Assembly: GCA_964487555.1 (NCBI GenBank)
Contig: CAZART010000008.1
Coordinates: 4,377 to 68,376 of the forward strand
From: CAZART01 sp964487555
Lineage (GTDB): Bacteria > Bacteroidota > Rhodothermia > Rhodothermales > VXPQ01
DNA: 64,000 bases
Reading direction: 5' to 3'
Below are positions 1 to 8,047 of this stretch, piece by piece. The translations under genes were made by a program, and so were the position numbers. Below the pieces are notes generated by a model. It was not told where the DNA came from, ran no database searches, and was given only the letters and a program-made list of their open reading frames with translations. Positions within the stretch are counted from its first letter, which is position 1, and each line of letters begins with the position of its first letter.

Positions 1-44
1 GGCGCGCATTTGAAGGCTTCCAATGTCGTGAGGAGGAAGTGGAC

Positions 45-1031
45 ATGCCGATGATAAAAACCCAAAACCTGCTGATCGTTCAAAACCTACAGATCTTTTC
101 TGTGCTGTTGCTGTCGATGTGCGCGCAGCCCGCATTTGCGCAGACGTGCAGCCACGATTCGTCGGCCGTTGCCGACACGCTCGACCCCTCCGGCTACATA
201 CGGCTTCAGATCGGCAACGTGTGGGATTACCTCCAGGAGTCCGGAGCCTTTTGGGACGCGATCATCCGGGAGGAAGTCGTCGCGGATACGTTGATTCGCG
301 ACACCACGCTCTACGTCATACGCAATGTCGGCTACGCGGCGTACACGAATGGACCGATTACGGATGCCGATACGTCGTACCGCATTTCGGGCGTTGTCGA
401 CGATCAGATTGTCACGTTCCACCGCGGAGAGATTAGAGAGCGAGGAATCCCTCTCTCGGCCCCATTTTCTTCATGTTACGAGCTCAACGGCGCGTCCATG
501 AGCATATCGGGAGGGTTCGACGCTGTTTGGTCGGTTCGCGAAGACGGTGAACGTGTCGAGTATCAACTGCCCGCCACCAAGTCGTTTGACTGGCTGTACG
601 GCTCGCAGACCTATGGCCATGGGATCGGCATGCTTCAAAGCATTGGTGATCCGTACGTCGTACGCGACTTGCTTTACGCGCGTATCGACGGAAAAGAGTA
701 CGGAACGCCTATCGAATCGCGATTTCGCATGTCTATCGCCCGCGAACATGTGCCGGAAACGCCGGACGCGGCACGGCTCGAAATATTTCCGAATCCGGCT
801 TCGAAGCGGATCCGTATGATCGTTCGCCTGACGGATCATGCCCGCGTGACGGTCGAAATAGCCGACGTCCTCGGACGCGTCGTGGCCGTGCCGGTTGCGG
901 GTCGTCAACTGGGACGCGGCGAGCACGCCTTCACCTGGCATCGCAAGAGTGTTGCAGCGGGGACGTATGTGATCCGCCTGAGGATCGATGGCCAAACGGC
1001 CGCCACCCGATCGGTAGTGACCGTCGAATAG
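45..1031 (+). CDS. T9SS type A sorting-domain secreted protein
   Basis: Secreted protein of about 328 residues. A hydrophobic signal peptide near residues 10-35 ends in an Ala-rich cleavage region (AQPAFAQ). The last 84 residues, from about residue 245, match the type IX secretion C-terminal sorting domain: they open with FPNPAS, continue with a VEIADVLGR strand and end with GTYVIRLRI. This indicates Sec export followed by T9SS passage across the outer membrane. The middle section is not recognised. The start is the ATG at 45 because AGGAGG at 31-36 lies 8 bases upstream; an in-frame GTG at 39 is less well placed. It converges with the next gene, and the two stop codons are only a few bases apart. 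Confidence 0.85.
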   Translation: MPMIKTQNLLIVQNLQIFSVLLLSMCAQPAFAQTCSHDSSAVADTLDPSGYIRLQIGNVWDYLQESGAFWDAIIREEVVADTLIRDTTLYVIRNVGYAAYTNGPITDADTSYRISGVVDDQIVTFHRGEIRERGIPLSAPFSSCYELNGASMSISGGFDAVWSVREDGERVEYQLPATKSFDWLYGSQTYGHGIGMLQSIGDPYVVRDLLYARIDGKEYGTPIESRFRMSIAREHVPETPDAARLEIFPNPASKRIRMIVRLTDHARVTVEIADVLGRVVAVPVAGRQLGRGEHAFTWHRKSVAAGTYVIRLRIDGQTAATRSVVTVE

Positions 1032-1037
1032 CGTGCC

Positions 1038-2138
1038 TCAGTGCCACGGCCGGAATTCCTTCGGCAGCTCGTCGGCCACGCGTTCGAAGGCCAGATAGCC
1101 GTAAAACGTCACGCCATAGGGGTCGAGCGCGTCTCCTTTGAGGTCGACGACGGTCGGCCCATTTTCCACCTGGATCATCGACGACCGGTACTTCGGTCGA
1201 CCGCGGCGACCCCGCCAAGCCAGATAGGATTCGTCTTCTACCTCCTGCGTATAAACGATTTCGATAAAGCCGTGGAAGTCCAGTATACGCTCCTGGGCAT
1301 CGCCACCTTCTTTGAGAATGGTAGCGATCTCAATGGGAAAGCGCTGGCCGGCCGGTGTAGCGTTTGAGGATAGATTCTCGCGTGACGGCGGTCGGTGATA
1401 GGTGATAAACCCGGACTCCTCTACGCGATCGTTGAGCAACGCCAACATGAAATGCCGGAACGAACCGTTAAAGGCCGCCGACCGATTTTGCTGCCATCGC
1501 CCCTCTTCGCCGGAATCCGATGGTTCCATTTCTTCGAAGAGCGGCTCACCATCATACATCGTACGCGTCGGTGTGGCGACGAACTCCTTCAGGAAGTATT
1601 GAATTCGATATCCCAGGGCACGGTTTTCGATGACGAGCGTCTCGCTCCCCCGCGCCGTAAACCGTCCCATTTTTTCAGTGAAATCCAATACTTCAGGGTT
1701 GATAATCTCCGTATGCTCCGCGTTCGGTGTCTCGCCGATAAAGAGGCGAATGAACTTCTCCAGCCGTTGCTGCCACCGCTTATCGCGATCTCCAGTGACG
1801 ACTACTTCTCCAACCTCCACGACGGCTCGCTGGAGGGCGAAATCGAACGTATGGACGCTCGGCTCACGCAGAAATACATCGAGCGCCTGTGGCTCGTATC
1901 CGACGATCGATACGTAGAGACGGTGGGCGCCGAGAGGCACGTTCCTTAGGAGATAGCTGCCGGCGTCGTCGGTGACTCCGCCGTTCATTGAAACGGCGAT
2001 AAAGACATGCGCGTCAGGTAGCGGCGATCCCGTTTCGGCGTCGATGACCGTTCCACCGATCCCGGCAGCAGGAACCTGCGCGAACACGTGCGATGCAGAG
2101 AGCAGGAGAAGGACCGTAAAGGCGCGGAATCGCTTCAT
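1038..2138 (-). CDS. carboxypeptidase-regulatory-like domain protein, exported
   Basis: Protein of 366 residues with a signal peptide (MKRFRAFTVLLLLSASHVFAQ). A carboxypeptidase regulatory-like beta-sandwich follows at about residues 25-95 (GGTVIDAETGSPLPDAHVFI, then SIVGYEPQALDVFL). This fold is common at the N-terminus of TonB-dependent receptors and in stand-alone Bacteroidota envelope proteins. The remaining 270 residues form no barrel I can see and carry no catalytic motif I recognise, so the function is unknown. The reading frame stays open upstream to 2294, but the signal peptide places the start at 2138. Confidence 0.75.
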   Translation of the reverse strand: MKRFRAFTVLLLLSASHVFAQVPAAGIGGTVIDAETGSPLPDAHVFIAVSMNGGVTDDAGSYLLRNVPLGAHRLYVSIVGYEPQALDVFLREPSVHTFDFALQRAVVEVGEVVVTGDRDKRWQQRLEKFIRLFIGETPNAEHTEIINPEVLDFTEKMGRFTARGSETLVIENRALGYRIQYFLKEFVATPTRTMYDGEPLFEEMEPSDSGEEGRWQQNRSAAFNGSFRHFMLALLNDRVEESGFITYHRPPSRENLSSNATPAGQRFPIEIATILKEGGDAQERILDFHGFIEIVYTQEVEDESYLAWRGRRGRPKYRSSMIQVENGPTVVDLKGDALDPYGVTFYGYLAFERVADELPKEFRPWH

Positions 2139-2750
2139 GCGTCGAGCGAGATCGGTAAGGCAGGAGGTCTCAGTAGAAAAGCATTGAGCACTTGAGAACG
2201 AATGCACTTTCAAAGCGGCAAACCCTATTCCGAACTCTGTCTCTGGAGCGAATAGACGAAGCGTCATAAGGCAAGGGCAAGCAGTTGGCTGCAAAAAGTG
2301 TGGTCCGGATGATTCAGACGTCCGAAACGCGTAAAGACGAGCCGCGTGCTGTTCAGAACTGTCGCCGGACGAGGTACACTATAATAGACGCTCTGCCGTT
2401 AATTGGACGCTCTTTCATAGACGCGCTGCCGTTGTTTGGACGGTCCGCCGTTATTAAAGCCGGTCTGCCGATGTAGACGCTCTGCTGTTTATTGATGCTC
2501 TGCCGTCGGATGAACGCACGGCGGAATGGGGCGGCTGTTTACTTCGGCCCAGCGCCGCCGGCGATCGGGTGGTCGGGTTCCTTACAGCAGTTTGTGGACG
2601 AGAAGTTCGTGGGCTCGCCGGCATCGCTCGGTCGGGCTCTGGAACGTCACTCCTTGTTCACAGCCGCGCGGCAACAGATCCCTGTACGTATGGTCGGATA
2701 GCAACACGAGAATCGCACGCAGCGCGCTTCGGCGAGAAGATCTTCCGCTC
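2139..2750. other. intergenic region with degenerate 19-bp tandem array
   Basis: This 612-bp stretch lies between divergent genes and holds no convincing gene. Its central part (about 2387-2513) is a degenerate array of GACGCTCTGCCGTT-like units, annotated separately. A TATAAT hexamer at 2380-2385 sits just before the array and could be a -10 element for the rightward gene, but no matching -35 element is evident. Confidence 0.6.
2387..2513 (+). repeat. degenerate tandem repeat, about 19-bp period, ~7 units
   Basis: Units resembling GACGCTCTGCCGTTAATTG begin near 2387, 2406, 2420, 2439, 2460, 2476 and 2495. The steps between them are 19, 14, 19, 21, 16 and 19 bases. The best copies (2387, 2420, 2476) share GACGC-CTG-(C/T)GTT followed by a T-rich TTG; the others are eroded. 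It lies in the space upstream of the VKOR-like gene. An array of protein-binding sites or an old minisatellite are both possible. Confidence 0.55.
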
Positions 2751-3275
2751 ATGCTAGAATTCACAAAATGCGTACGACGGCTCGCCGGCGCGGGGCCAAC
2801 GAAATTGCGTAAGGACTTGCTTCGCGGCACGTCCGGGGATCTGTTGCGGAGGCGTTTCATTATCGGATCGTCGCTCGTTGGTATCGCCAGTATGGCGGTC
2901 GTCTCGTTGCTTCAGACCGGCATTCTTCGGCATCTCCCCGATCCTCCCTTCGAAAGCTTCAATTCGGACAAAGTAAATTTAGGGCGGACGGCCTACCGGT
3001 TCGGCGCTCCCGATAGCACGTTTTCGGTGGCGAGTCTGTCGCTCAATCTGCCACTCGCCGCGCTGGGCGCCGAGGATCGGCCCTCGTGGATTCCGCTGGT
3101 CGCTGCCGGCAAAGCGGCCGTCGAAGCCGCGGCTGCAGCGTGGTTTTTCTATCAGATGCCTACGAAGGAGAATGCATGGTGCGGCTACTGTATTCTTGGC
3201 GCCGCGGCAAATGCCACCATCTTCGCGCTCACGCTGCCGGAAGCGATGAAAGCGGTGGCGGCACTGCGCGGATGA
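2751..3275 (+). CDS. VKOR-like membrane protein
   Basis: Small membrane protein of 174 residues. It has a transmembrane segment near residues 38-60 (IIGSSLVGIASMAVVSLLQT), a second weakly hydrophobic region around 100-135, and a last helix that begins with WCGYC. A W-C-x-Y-C motif at the start of the final helix, followed by small residues, resembles the C-terminal active-site CxxC of vitamin K epoxide reductase family proteins, which oxidise quinone to make disulfides. The loop Cys pair of full VKOR proteins is absent; the only other Cys is residue 7. The redox role is therefore inferred from one motif. The start is the ATG at 2751; the longer frame upstream runs into the repeat region and is not coding. 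The alpha/beta hydrolase gene follows 53 bp downstream. Confidence 0.65.
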   Translation: MLEFTKCVRRLAGAGPTKLRKDLLRGTSGDLLRRRFIIGSSLVGIASMAVVSLLQTGILRHLPDPPFESFNSDKVNLGRTAYRFGAPDSTFSVASLSLNLPLAALGAEDRPSWIPLVAAGKAAVEAAAAAWFFYQMPTKENAWCGYCILGAAANATIFALTLPEAMKAVAALRG

Positions 3276-3328
3276 GCAGCATGCGGGCGCCCGTCGGCGC
3301 TATGAGAGAGGAACGGAGGAATGCAACG

Positions 3329-4144
3329 ATGGAATCGAATACCGTCACCGTCTACGGTTTGCGACTGCGCTGGGAAGAGGAGGGGAGCGGCGAGCCTGTG
3401 GTTTTTATCCACGGCATTCCGACCGGACCGCGCCTGTGGCGCCATGTAATTACGCATCTCGGCGCCTATCGCTGTCTTGCGTGGGAGATGGTCGGGTACG
3501 CCGACTCTATCAAGGAGGGCGTCGGCCGCGATCTCTCCGTCGATCGGCAGGCTGATTACCTCATCCAGTGGATGGACGCTATCGATCTCGAGCGCGCCGT
3601 ACTCGTTGGACACGACGTGGGAGGAGGCGTCGCCCAGATCGCAGCCGTACGATTTCCCGCGCGCGTCCGGGGGCTCGTCCTCACGAACAGCATCTGCTAC
3701 GACTCCTGGCCAATTCCGAGTGCCAAAATGCTGCAAGCGGTGAATCCGCTGCTGGCCCGCAGTCCCGACGCGGTGGTCTATCTTATCATTATGCTCCTCG
3801 TCGTCCGCGGCCATGACGATTTTGGACGGATGCGTGAGTCTCTGGACGTGCACTGGACGCCATATGCCGGTTTCGACGCAGCGCGCGCTCTGGCACGCCA
3901 GATGCAGGCGCTTGACGTTCGCGACACCCTCGCGATTGCCGACCGGCTGCCGGATCTGGGAATTCCTGCATCTCTGGTCTGGGGTGCGGCCGACCGGTTC
4001 CAGAAACTGCACTACGGCGAACGGCTTTCGCAGGCGTTGAATGCTCCACTCGACCGAATTCAAGGTGGCAAGCACTTCGTCCCGGAGGATCATCCCGACC
4101 GCGTGGCGGCAGCCATCAAGGATGTCGTCGGGCGATTAAATTGA
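3329..4144 (+). CDS. alpha/beta hydrolase with Asp nucleophile
   Basis: Alpha/beta-hydrolase fold enzyme of 271 residues. The oxyanion-hole motif HGIP is at residues 28-31. The nucleophile elbow is GHDVGGG, with Asp96 as nucleophile. The acid Asp is probably in WGAADRF, and the catalytic His in GGKHFVPEDHPD near the C-terminus. An Asp rather than Ser nucleophile is typical of haloalkane/haloacetate dehalogenases and epoxide hydrolases. The Trp or Arg that usually follows it (HDW, HDR) is Val here, so the substrate cannot be assigned. There is no signal peptide, so it is cytoplasmic. The start at 3329 is supported by GGAGGA 8 bases upstream; an ATG at 3302 is the alternative. Confidence 0.85.
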   Translation: MESNTVTVYGLRLRWEEEGSGEPVVFIHGIPTGPRLWRHVITHLGAYRCLAWEMVGYADSIKEGVGRDLSVDRQADYLIQWMDAIDLERAVLVGHDVGGGVAQIAAVRFPARVRGLVLTNSICYDSWPIPSAKMLQAVNPLLARSPDAVVYLIIMLLVVRGHDDFGRMRESLDVHWTPYAGFDAARALARQMQALDVRDTLAIADRLPDLGIPASLVWGAADRFQKLHYGERLSQALNAPLDRIQGGKHFVPEDHPDRVAAAIKDVVGRLN

Positions 4145-4258
4145 TCGGACGACAGATTCCTCGGCTCCGGCCTGATCAGAGAAGGTCGCCGAAAACGTAA
4201 TCCGATTCCGGCGTCGCCGCTCTTTCGGTAAACATACATCGGAATCACGACGGCTCTT

Positions 4259-5137
4259 TCAGCGGCCGTTCGGGCGAAACGCCATCCATGCGCCAAGTGC
4301 AATGAGGCCGAGCCCCGCCGCTACTCCAATCTTGACCGCCCCCGGTACGAATCGGCTCCGTCCGGCCATGGGCTCCAGTACGGGACTGGCGATGCGGCCT
4401 ACCCATAGATTGGCCGCGAGAGGGGGCATGCTTACGATGATGTCGTGCACGGCCTCGTCACCGCTGCGACGGATGGCCTGCCAGCCGTATACCGAGGCGC
4501 CAAGCATGTGCATCATGTGATCCTCTCCTTCGCGAACGACGCCTTTCTGCCCCTGTGCGAAGAGCTGATCCAGAGCCCGACGAAGGCTCGGCCCGTGCGA
4601 ATAGTCGCCCCGAAAGGCGATGCGGCCATCCGCGTCGATGAGGAAGATCGAGTTCGGCAACATCCCGTAGGCGCGGTGGGTCGTTCCCTCCAGATCGTCA
4701 ACGACGATAGGCCACGAAATCTGGTCGTCCCGGCGGAGAAAATCTGCATGGCGGCGCTTCTGCTCATGCGTCTTGTGCGCCGGCAGGCTCTCGCCGGGAT
4801 GGGCTTCGCGAACGTACATCATCAGCCACTCCGTCCGATCGCGATAATCACGATAAACCTCCTGAAGCGCCGGGATGGCGCCGCGCGTCATAGGACATGA
4901 TGCGCTGCCAAGAATCAGCACGACGGGGCGGCCCTTGAGTTCGCTCAGCCGCCACGTCCGACCTTCCGTATCCTGCAGCTCAAAATCCGGCGAAGCATCG
5001 GCCGGATGCGGGCCACGCGACCGCATCGTTAGCTTCATGTCCTTCGTCAGGACATTCGAGTGAAAATGTTCGTAGTTATATTCTTTAGATGGTGTCTCCT
5101 GTGACGTCCCGTGTCCGGCGTGTTCTTTCATTTCCAT
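4259..5137 (-). CDS. deiodinase-like thioredoxin-fold protein, membrane-anchored
   Basis: Protein of 292 residues. A thioredoxin/redoxin fold (about 48-190) starts with DFELQDTEGRTWRLSELKGR. Its active site is GSASCP with Cys81, and the segment MMYVREAHPGE follows. The pair GS-x-x-(C/U)-P and Y-x-(R/E)-EAHP is the hallmark of the iodothyronine deiodinase family (T4_deiodinase); Cys stands where vertebrate enzymes have selenocysteine. Bacterial relatives are general redoxins of unknown substrate. A C-terminal transmembrane helix (about 266-288) with a short basic tail anchors it. The His-rich N-terminus has no signal peptide. The start at 5137 has an AGGAGGG ribosome site. It converges with the hydrolase gene. 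Confidence 0.75.
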   Translation of the reverse strand: MEMKEHAGHGTSQETPSKEYNYEHFHSNVLTKDMKLTMRSRGPHPADASPDFELQDTEGRTWRLSELKGRPVVLILGSASCPMTRGAIPALQEVYRDYRDRTEWLMMYVREAHPGESLPAHKTHEQKRRHADFLRRDDQISWPIVVDDLEGTTHRAYGMLPNSIFLIDADGRIAFRGDYSHGPSLRRALDQLFAQGQKGVVREGEDHMMHMLGASVYGWQAIRRSGDEAVHDIIVSMPPLAANLWVGRIASPVLEPMAGRSRFVPGAVKIGVAAGLGLIALGAWMAFRPNGR

Positions 5138-5521
5138 GTCTTCGCCCTCCTGCTCCCTAAATAGAATTCGCCCCCAAGCCCTGCTTCTATGACGACGTAT
5201 CGGCGAGAGAAATCCTTCCGATTCCACTAGTTAACAGCAGGTTACAATTCCGTGAGGAACGCCGAGGTCGGGCCGCCGAAAGGCCAGAAAGTGAGTGAGG
5301 AGGCCCTCCGCGCTGCGGTTGAGCCTCCGCGTTTTCGCCGCAGGCCGTCGTTTTAGCCGATGCGGATGAGTCCGCAAAGAAGGATACACGTTCCGAGTCG
5401 ATGCCGGGCGACGGCCCGCCGGTAGCGCAGCGTTTCGTCGACGCAATAGCTCTCACGTTGCCTGTTTCGTACGTTGTCGTGAGTGGAGGTAAAGATTTAC
5501 GCGCGAAACCTGGCATCACAC
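5138..5521. other. intergenic region between divergent genes
   Basis: This 384-bp region separates the leftward deiodinase-like gene from the rightward DUF5060 gene and should hold the promoters of both. I see no reliable gene, repeat or hairpin in it. Short open frames here have no coding character. Confidence 0.5.
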
Positions 5522-7450
5522 ATGGCATCCGGTCGGTCGAACGCTTCGTTTACAATTCTAGTGCTGATCACGCTTCTGCTGACGGGCGCGACGCGGACAG
5601 CATTCGGGCAGGAGATTTTGGGTCCTCTGGAGCGAGGCTCGGCCATCACCATCTCCTTCGTCGGACCGGAAACCGCGGAATCGGCCGATACCAATCCCTT
5701 TCGAGACGTGCGTTTCGACGTGACGTTCAGGCATGAGGCGACCGGACGTATCACCCGTGTACCGGGCTACTTCGCGGCAGATGGGAACGCCGCCGAAACC
5801 GGTGCCGAGGGGGGTGATACGTGGCACGTTCACTTTGTGCCGCCCGACACCGGCCGATGGTCCTATCGAACGTCGGTTCGAGTGGGATCGGATGTTGTAT
5901 TATCCGACGATCCGACGGCCGGCAACGCCGGCCGTGGCGACGCTCTGACGGGCGCATTCAGAATCGGCGCTTCAGTGGTTTCGGGTGCCGGCTTTTTGGG
6001 AAAGGGCATCCTTCGACACCCCACGGGTGAGCGGTATCTCCGGTTCGATGACGGCACGTATTTCCTGAAGGGCGGCGCCGACAGTCCGGAAAACTTCCTG
6101 GCCTACGCGGATTTCGACAATACGTACTCACTCAAGCCTGCCGGAACCGAACAGGAAGGAGAGGCGCGAACGGCACCCCTGCACCGGTATGCGTCGCACC
6201 TGTCTGATTGGAGGCAGGGGGATCCCAGCTGGAGCGGCGGCCGCGGAAGAGGGATCATCGGCGCACTCAACTATCTGGCGTCCAAGGGCATAAACTCCGT
6301 CTATTTCTTGGCGATGAACGTCGAGGGCGACGGGGACGACGTTTGGCCGTGGGTGGATCCGGAGGTGCGCGACCGCTTCGACGTCTCCAAGCTTGATCAG
6401 TGGAACCGGGTTTTCGATCACATGGATCGACTCGGCCTCATGATGCACGTGGTCCTCACAGAAACCGAAAACGAAACGCTGTTCGAGCGATATGCCGGTT
6501 CACCGACGGATTTCGCAGACGAGCGGAAGCTCTACTACCGCGAGCTTGTCGCGCGCTTCAGTCATCATCACGCGCTCGTTTGGAATCTCGGGGAAGAAAA
6601 TGGCTGGGACGACCGAGAGAAAGCATCAACGGGCGAGTCGGGTGCTCCGAACACGGACGCACAGCGCAAGGCGTTTGCTTCCTATCTCCGTGGCCTCGAT
6701 CCGTATGACCATCCAATCGTGGTCCACACCTTTCCTGGCGATCACGAAACCATCTATCGACCGCTTGTCGGCTTTCCGGATCTTGACGGGCCGTCGTTGC
6801 AGGTGGGCGACCTGCACCAGTCCCACGCTGCCACGCTGAAATGGGTGGAGGCGTCGGCCGAAAGCGGACACCTCTGGTTTGTGTGCGTCGATGAGATCGG
6901 TCCTGCGCATATCGGTGTGACGGCGGACGGTCCGGACAGCAACCACGATACGGTGCGCCGCCACGTTTTGTGGGGTAATTTGATGGCCGGAGGATCGGGC
7001 GTCGAGTGGTACTTCGGCTACGACTCGCCTCACAATGATCTCAACGCTGAAGATTGGCGCTCGCGCGAGACGATGTGGGACTACACGCGACACGCACTGT
7101 CGTTCTTCGAAGATCACCTGTCGTTCTGGAATATGCATGCCGATGACACGCTCGTTTCCGACGAGGATGCCTTTGTTTTTGCGCGTCCCGGTGCGGTGTA
7201 CGCCGCCTATCTGCCGTACGGCGTCCTCGCCGGTAGCGGCGACGAGTCGGCGGCTTCATCGGAAGCGCGGCCCACGAGCATACATCTCGAGCCCGGCACG
7301 TATGACGTTGCGTGGTTCGATCCCCGGCGAGGGGGATCGCTTCAAAACGGAAGCGTGGAACGCCTCTCGGGCCCCGGATGGAAACATTTAGGCCGGCCGA
7401 GCGGCCGTCTCGACCAGGACTGGCTCGTGCTGCTGCGACGCCTCGAATGA
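5522..7450 (+). CDS. DUF5060/DUF4038-type glycoside-hydrolase-like protein, exported
   Basis: Exported protein of about 642 residues with a signal peptide ending TAFGQ. Residues 20-120 form a DUF5060-like beta-sandwich (ISFVGPETAE...NPFRDVRFDVTF, GDTWHVHFVPPDTGRWSY). A long central region resembles the TIM barrels of DUF4038/apiosidase-like glycosidases, including WNLGEENGW and HVLWGNLMAGGSGVEWYFGY. The last about 110 residues end with TYDVAWFDPRRGG, typical of the 'putative collagen-binding' C-terminal domain of these proteins. A role in trimming plant or algal polysaccharide is inferred. A GTG at 5483 gives a longer frame, but the signal peptide favours the ATG at 5522; a GGAGG lies far upstream at 5485. 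Confidence 0.8.
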   Translation: MASGRSNASFTILVLITLLLTGATRTAFGQEILGPLERGSAITISFVGPETAESADTNPFRDVRFDVTFRHEATGRITRVPGYFAADGNAAETGAEGGDTWHVHFVPPDTGRWSYRTSVRVGSDVVLSDDPTAGNAGRGDALTGAFRIGASVVSGAGFLGKGILRHPTGERYLRFDDGTYFLKGGADSPENFLAYADFDNTYSLKPAGTEQEGEARTAPLHRYASHLSDWRQGDPSWSGGRGRGIIGALNYLASKGINSVYFLAMNVEGDGDDVWPWVDPEVRDRFDVSKLDQWNRVFDHMDRLGLMMHVVLTETENETLFERYAGSPTDFADERKLYYRELVARFSHHHALVWNLGEENGWDDREKASTGESGAPNTDAQRKAFASYLRGLDPYDHPIVVHTFPGDHETIYRPLVGFPDLDGPSLQVGDLHQSHAATLKWVEASAESGHLWFVCVDEIGPAHIGVTADGPDSNHDTVRRHVLWGNLMAGGSGVEWYFGYDSPHNDLNAEDWRSRETMWDYTRHALSFFEDHLSFWNMHADDTLVSDEDAFVFARPGAVYAAYLPYGVLAGSGDESAASSEARPTSIHLEPGTYDVAWFDPRRGGSLQNGSVERLSGPGWKHLGRPSGRLDQDWLVLLRRLE

Positions 7451-7583
7451 GCGGGCACGTGCCGACAGCCTTTCGCGGCGAGTTCTCGATAGCTTTCTTG
7501 GGGATGTAGGAATCCGAGGGCTGATGGGTTTCCATCGCTTGAACGTACCGCCCATACAACGAGGCTTTTATCGCCGTTAGACT

Positions 7584-8045
7584 ATGCCGAACGCTACCCG
7601 AAAACACGTTCATGAAGAGGTTTTTGACGCCGCGCCCCGCGATCTCTTCGCCGCGCTGCATACGCCGAGCGCCATTCGTGCATGGTGGGGGGCGGCGACG
7701 GCCATCGTGATGTCTGAGCCCGGCGGCCTCTGGGTCGCCGCATGGGGTGATGACGAAGACGATCCGGATTACATCACGGTGGCAACGATGCGTACGTTCG
7801 ATCCGCCGCAACGAATCGTGATGGACGACTATCGTTACCATTCAAAGACCGGCGGACTTCCGTTCGAAGCAGATTTCGTCGTTGTGTTCGACGTCGAAGC
7901 CCATCCCGAAGGCGCGCTTCTGCGCGTGACGCAGGACGGCTTCCCCCTTGCGACCGAAGCCGATGCGTTCTACGACGCCTGCGAAACCGGCTGGGTGAAT
8001 ACGTTCGCCGGGATCCGCCGCTTTTTTGAGAGTGCTGCTCGGTAG
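7584..8045 (+). CDS. SRPBCC / AHSA1-like domain protein
   Basis: Protein of 153 residues with the START-like SRPBCC fold. It opens with the family pattern HVHEEVFDAAPRDLFAAL, then AIRAWWG, a central beta sheet (VATMRTFDPPQRIVMDDYRY), and the C-terminal helix pattern ETGWVNTFAGIRRFFE. The family (activator of Hsp90 ATPase homologue 1-like) binds hydrophobic ligands or acts in stress responses; no ligand can be read from the sequence. It is cytoplasmic. It stands alone, ending 2 bp before the stop of the convergent aminotransferase gene. Confidence 0.85.
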   Translation: MPNATRKHVHEEVFDAAPRDLFAALHTPSAIRAWWGAATAIVMSEPGGLWVAAWGDDEDDPDYITVATMRTFDPPQRIVMDDYRYHSKTGGLPFEADFVVVFDVEAHPEGALLRVTQDGFPLATEADAFYDACETGWVNTFAGIRRFFESAAR

Positions 8046-8047
8046 GA

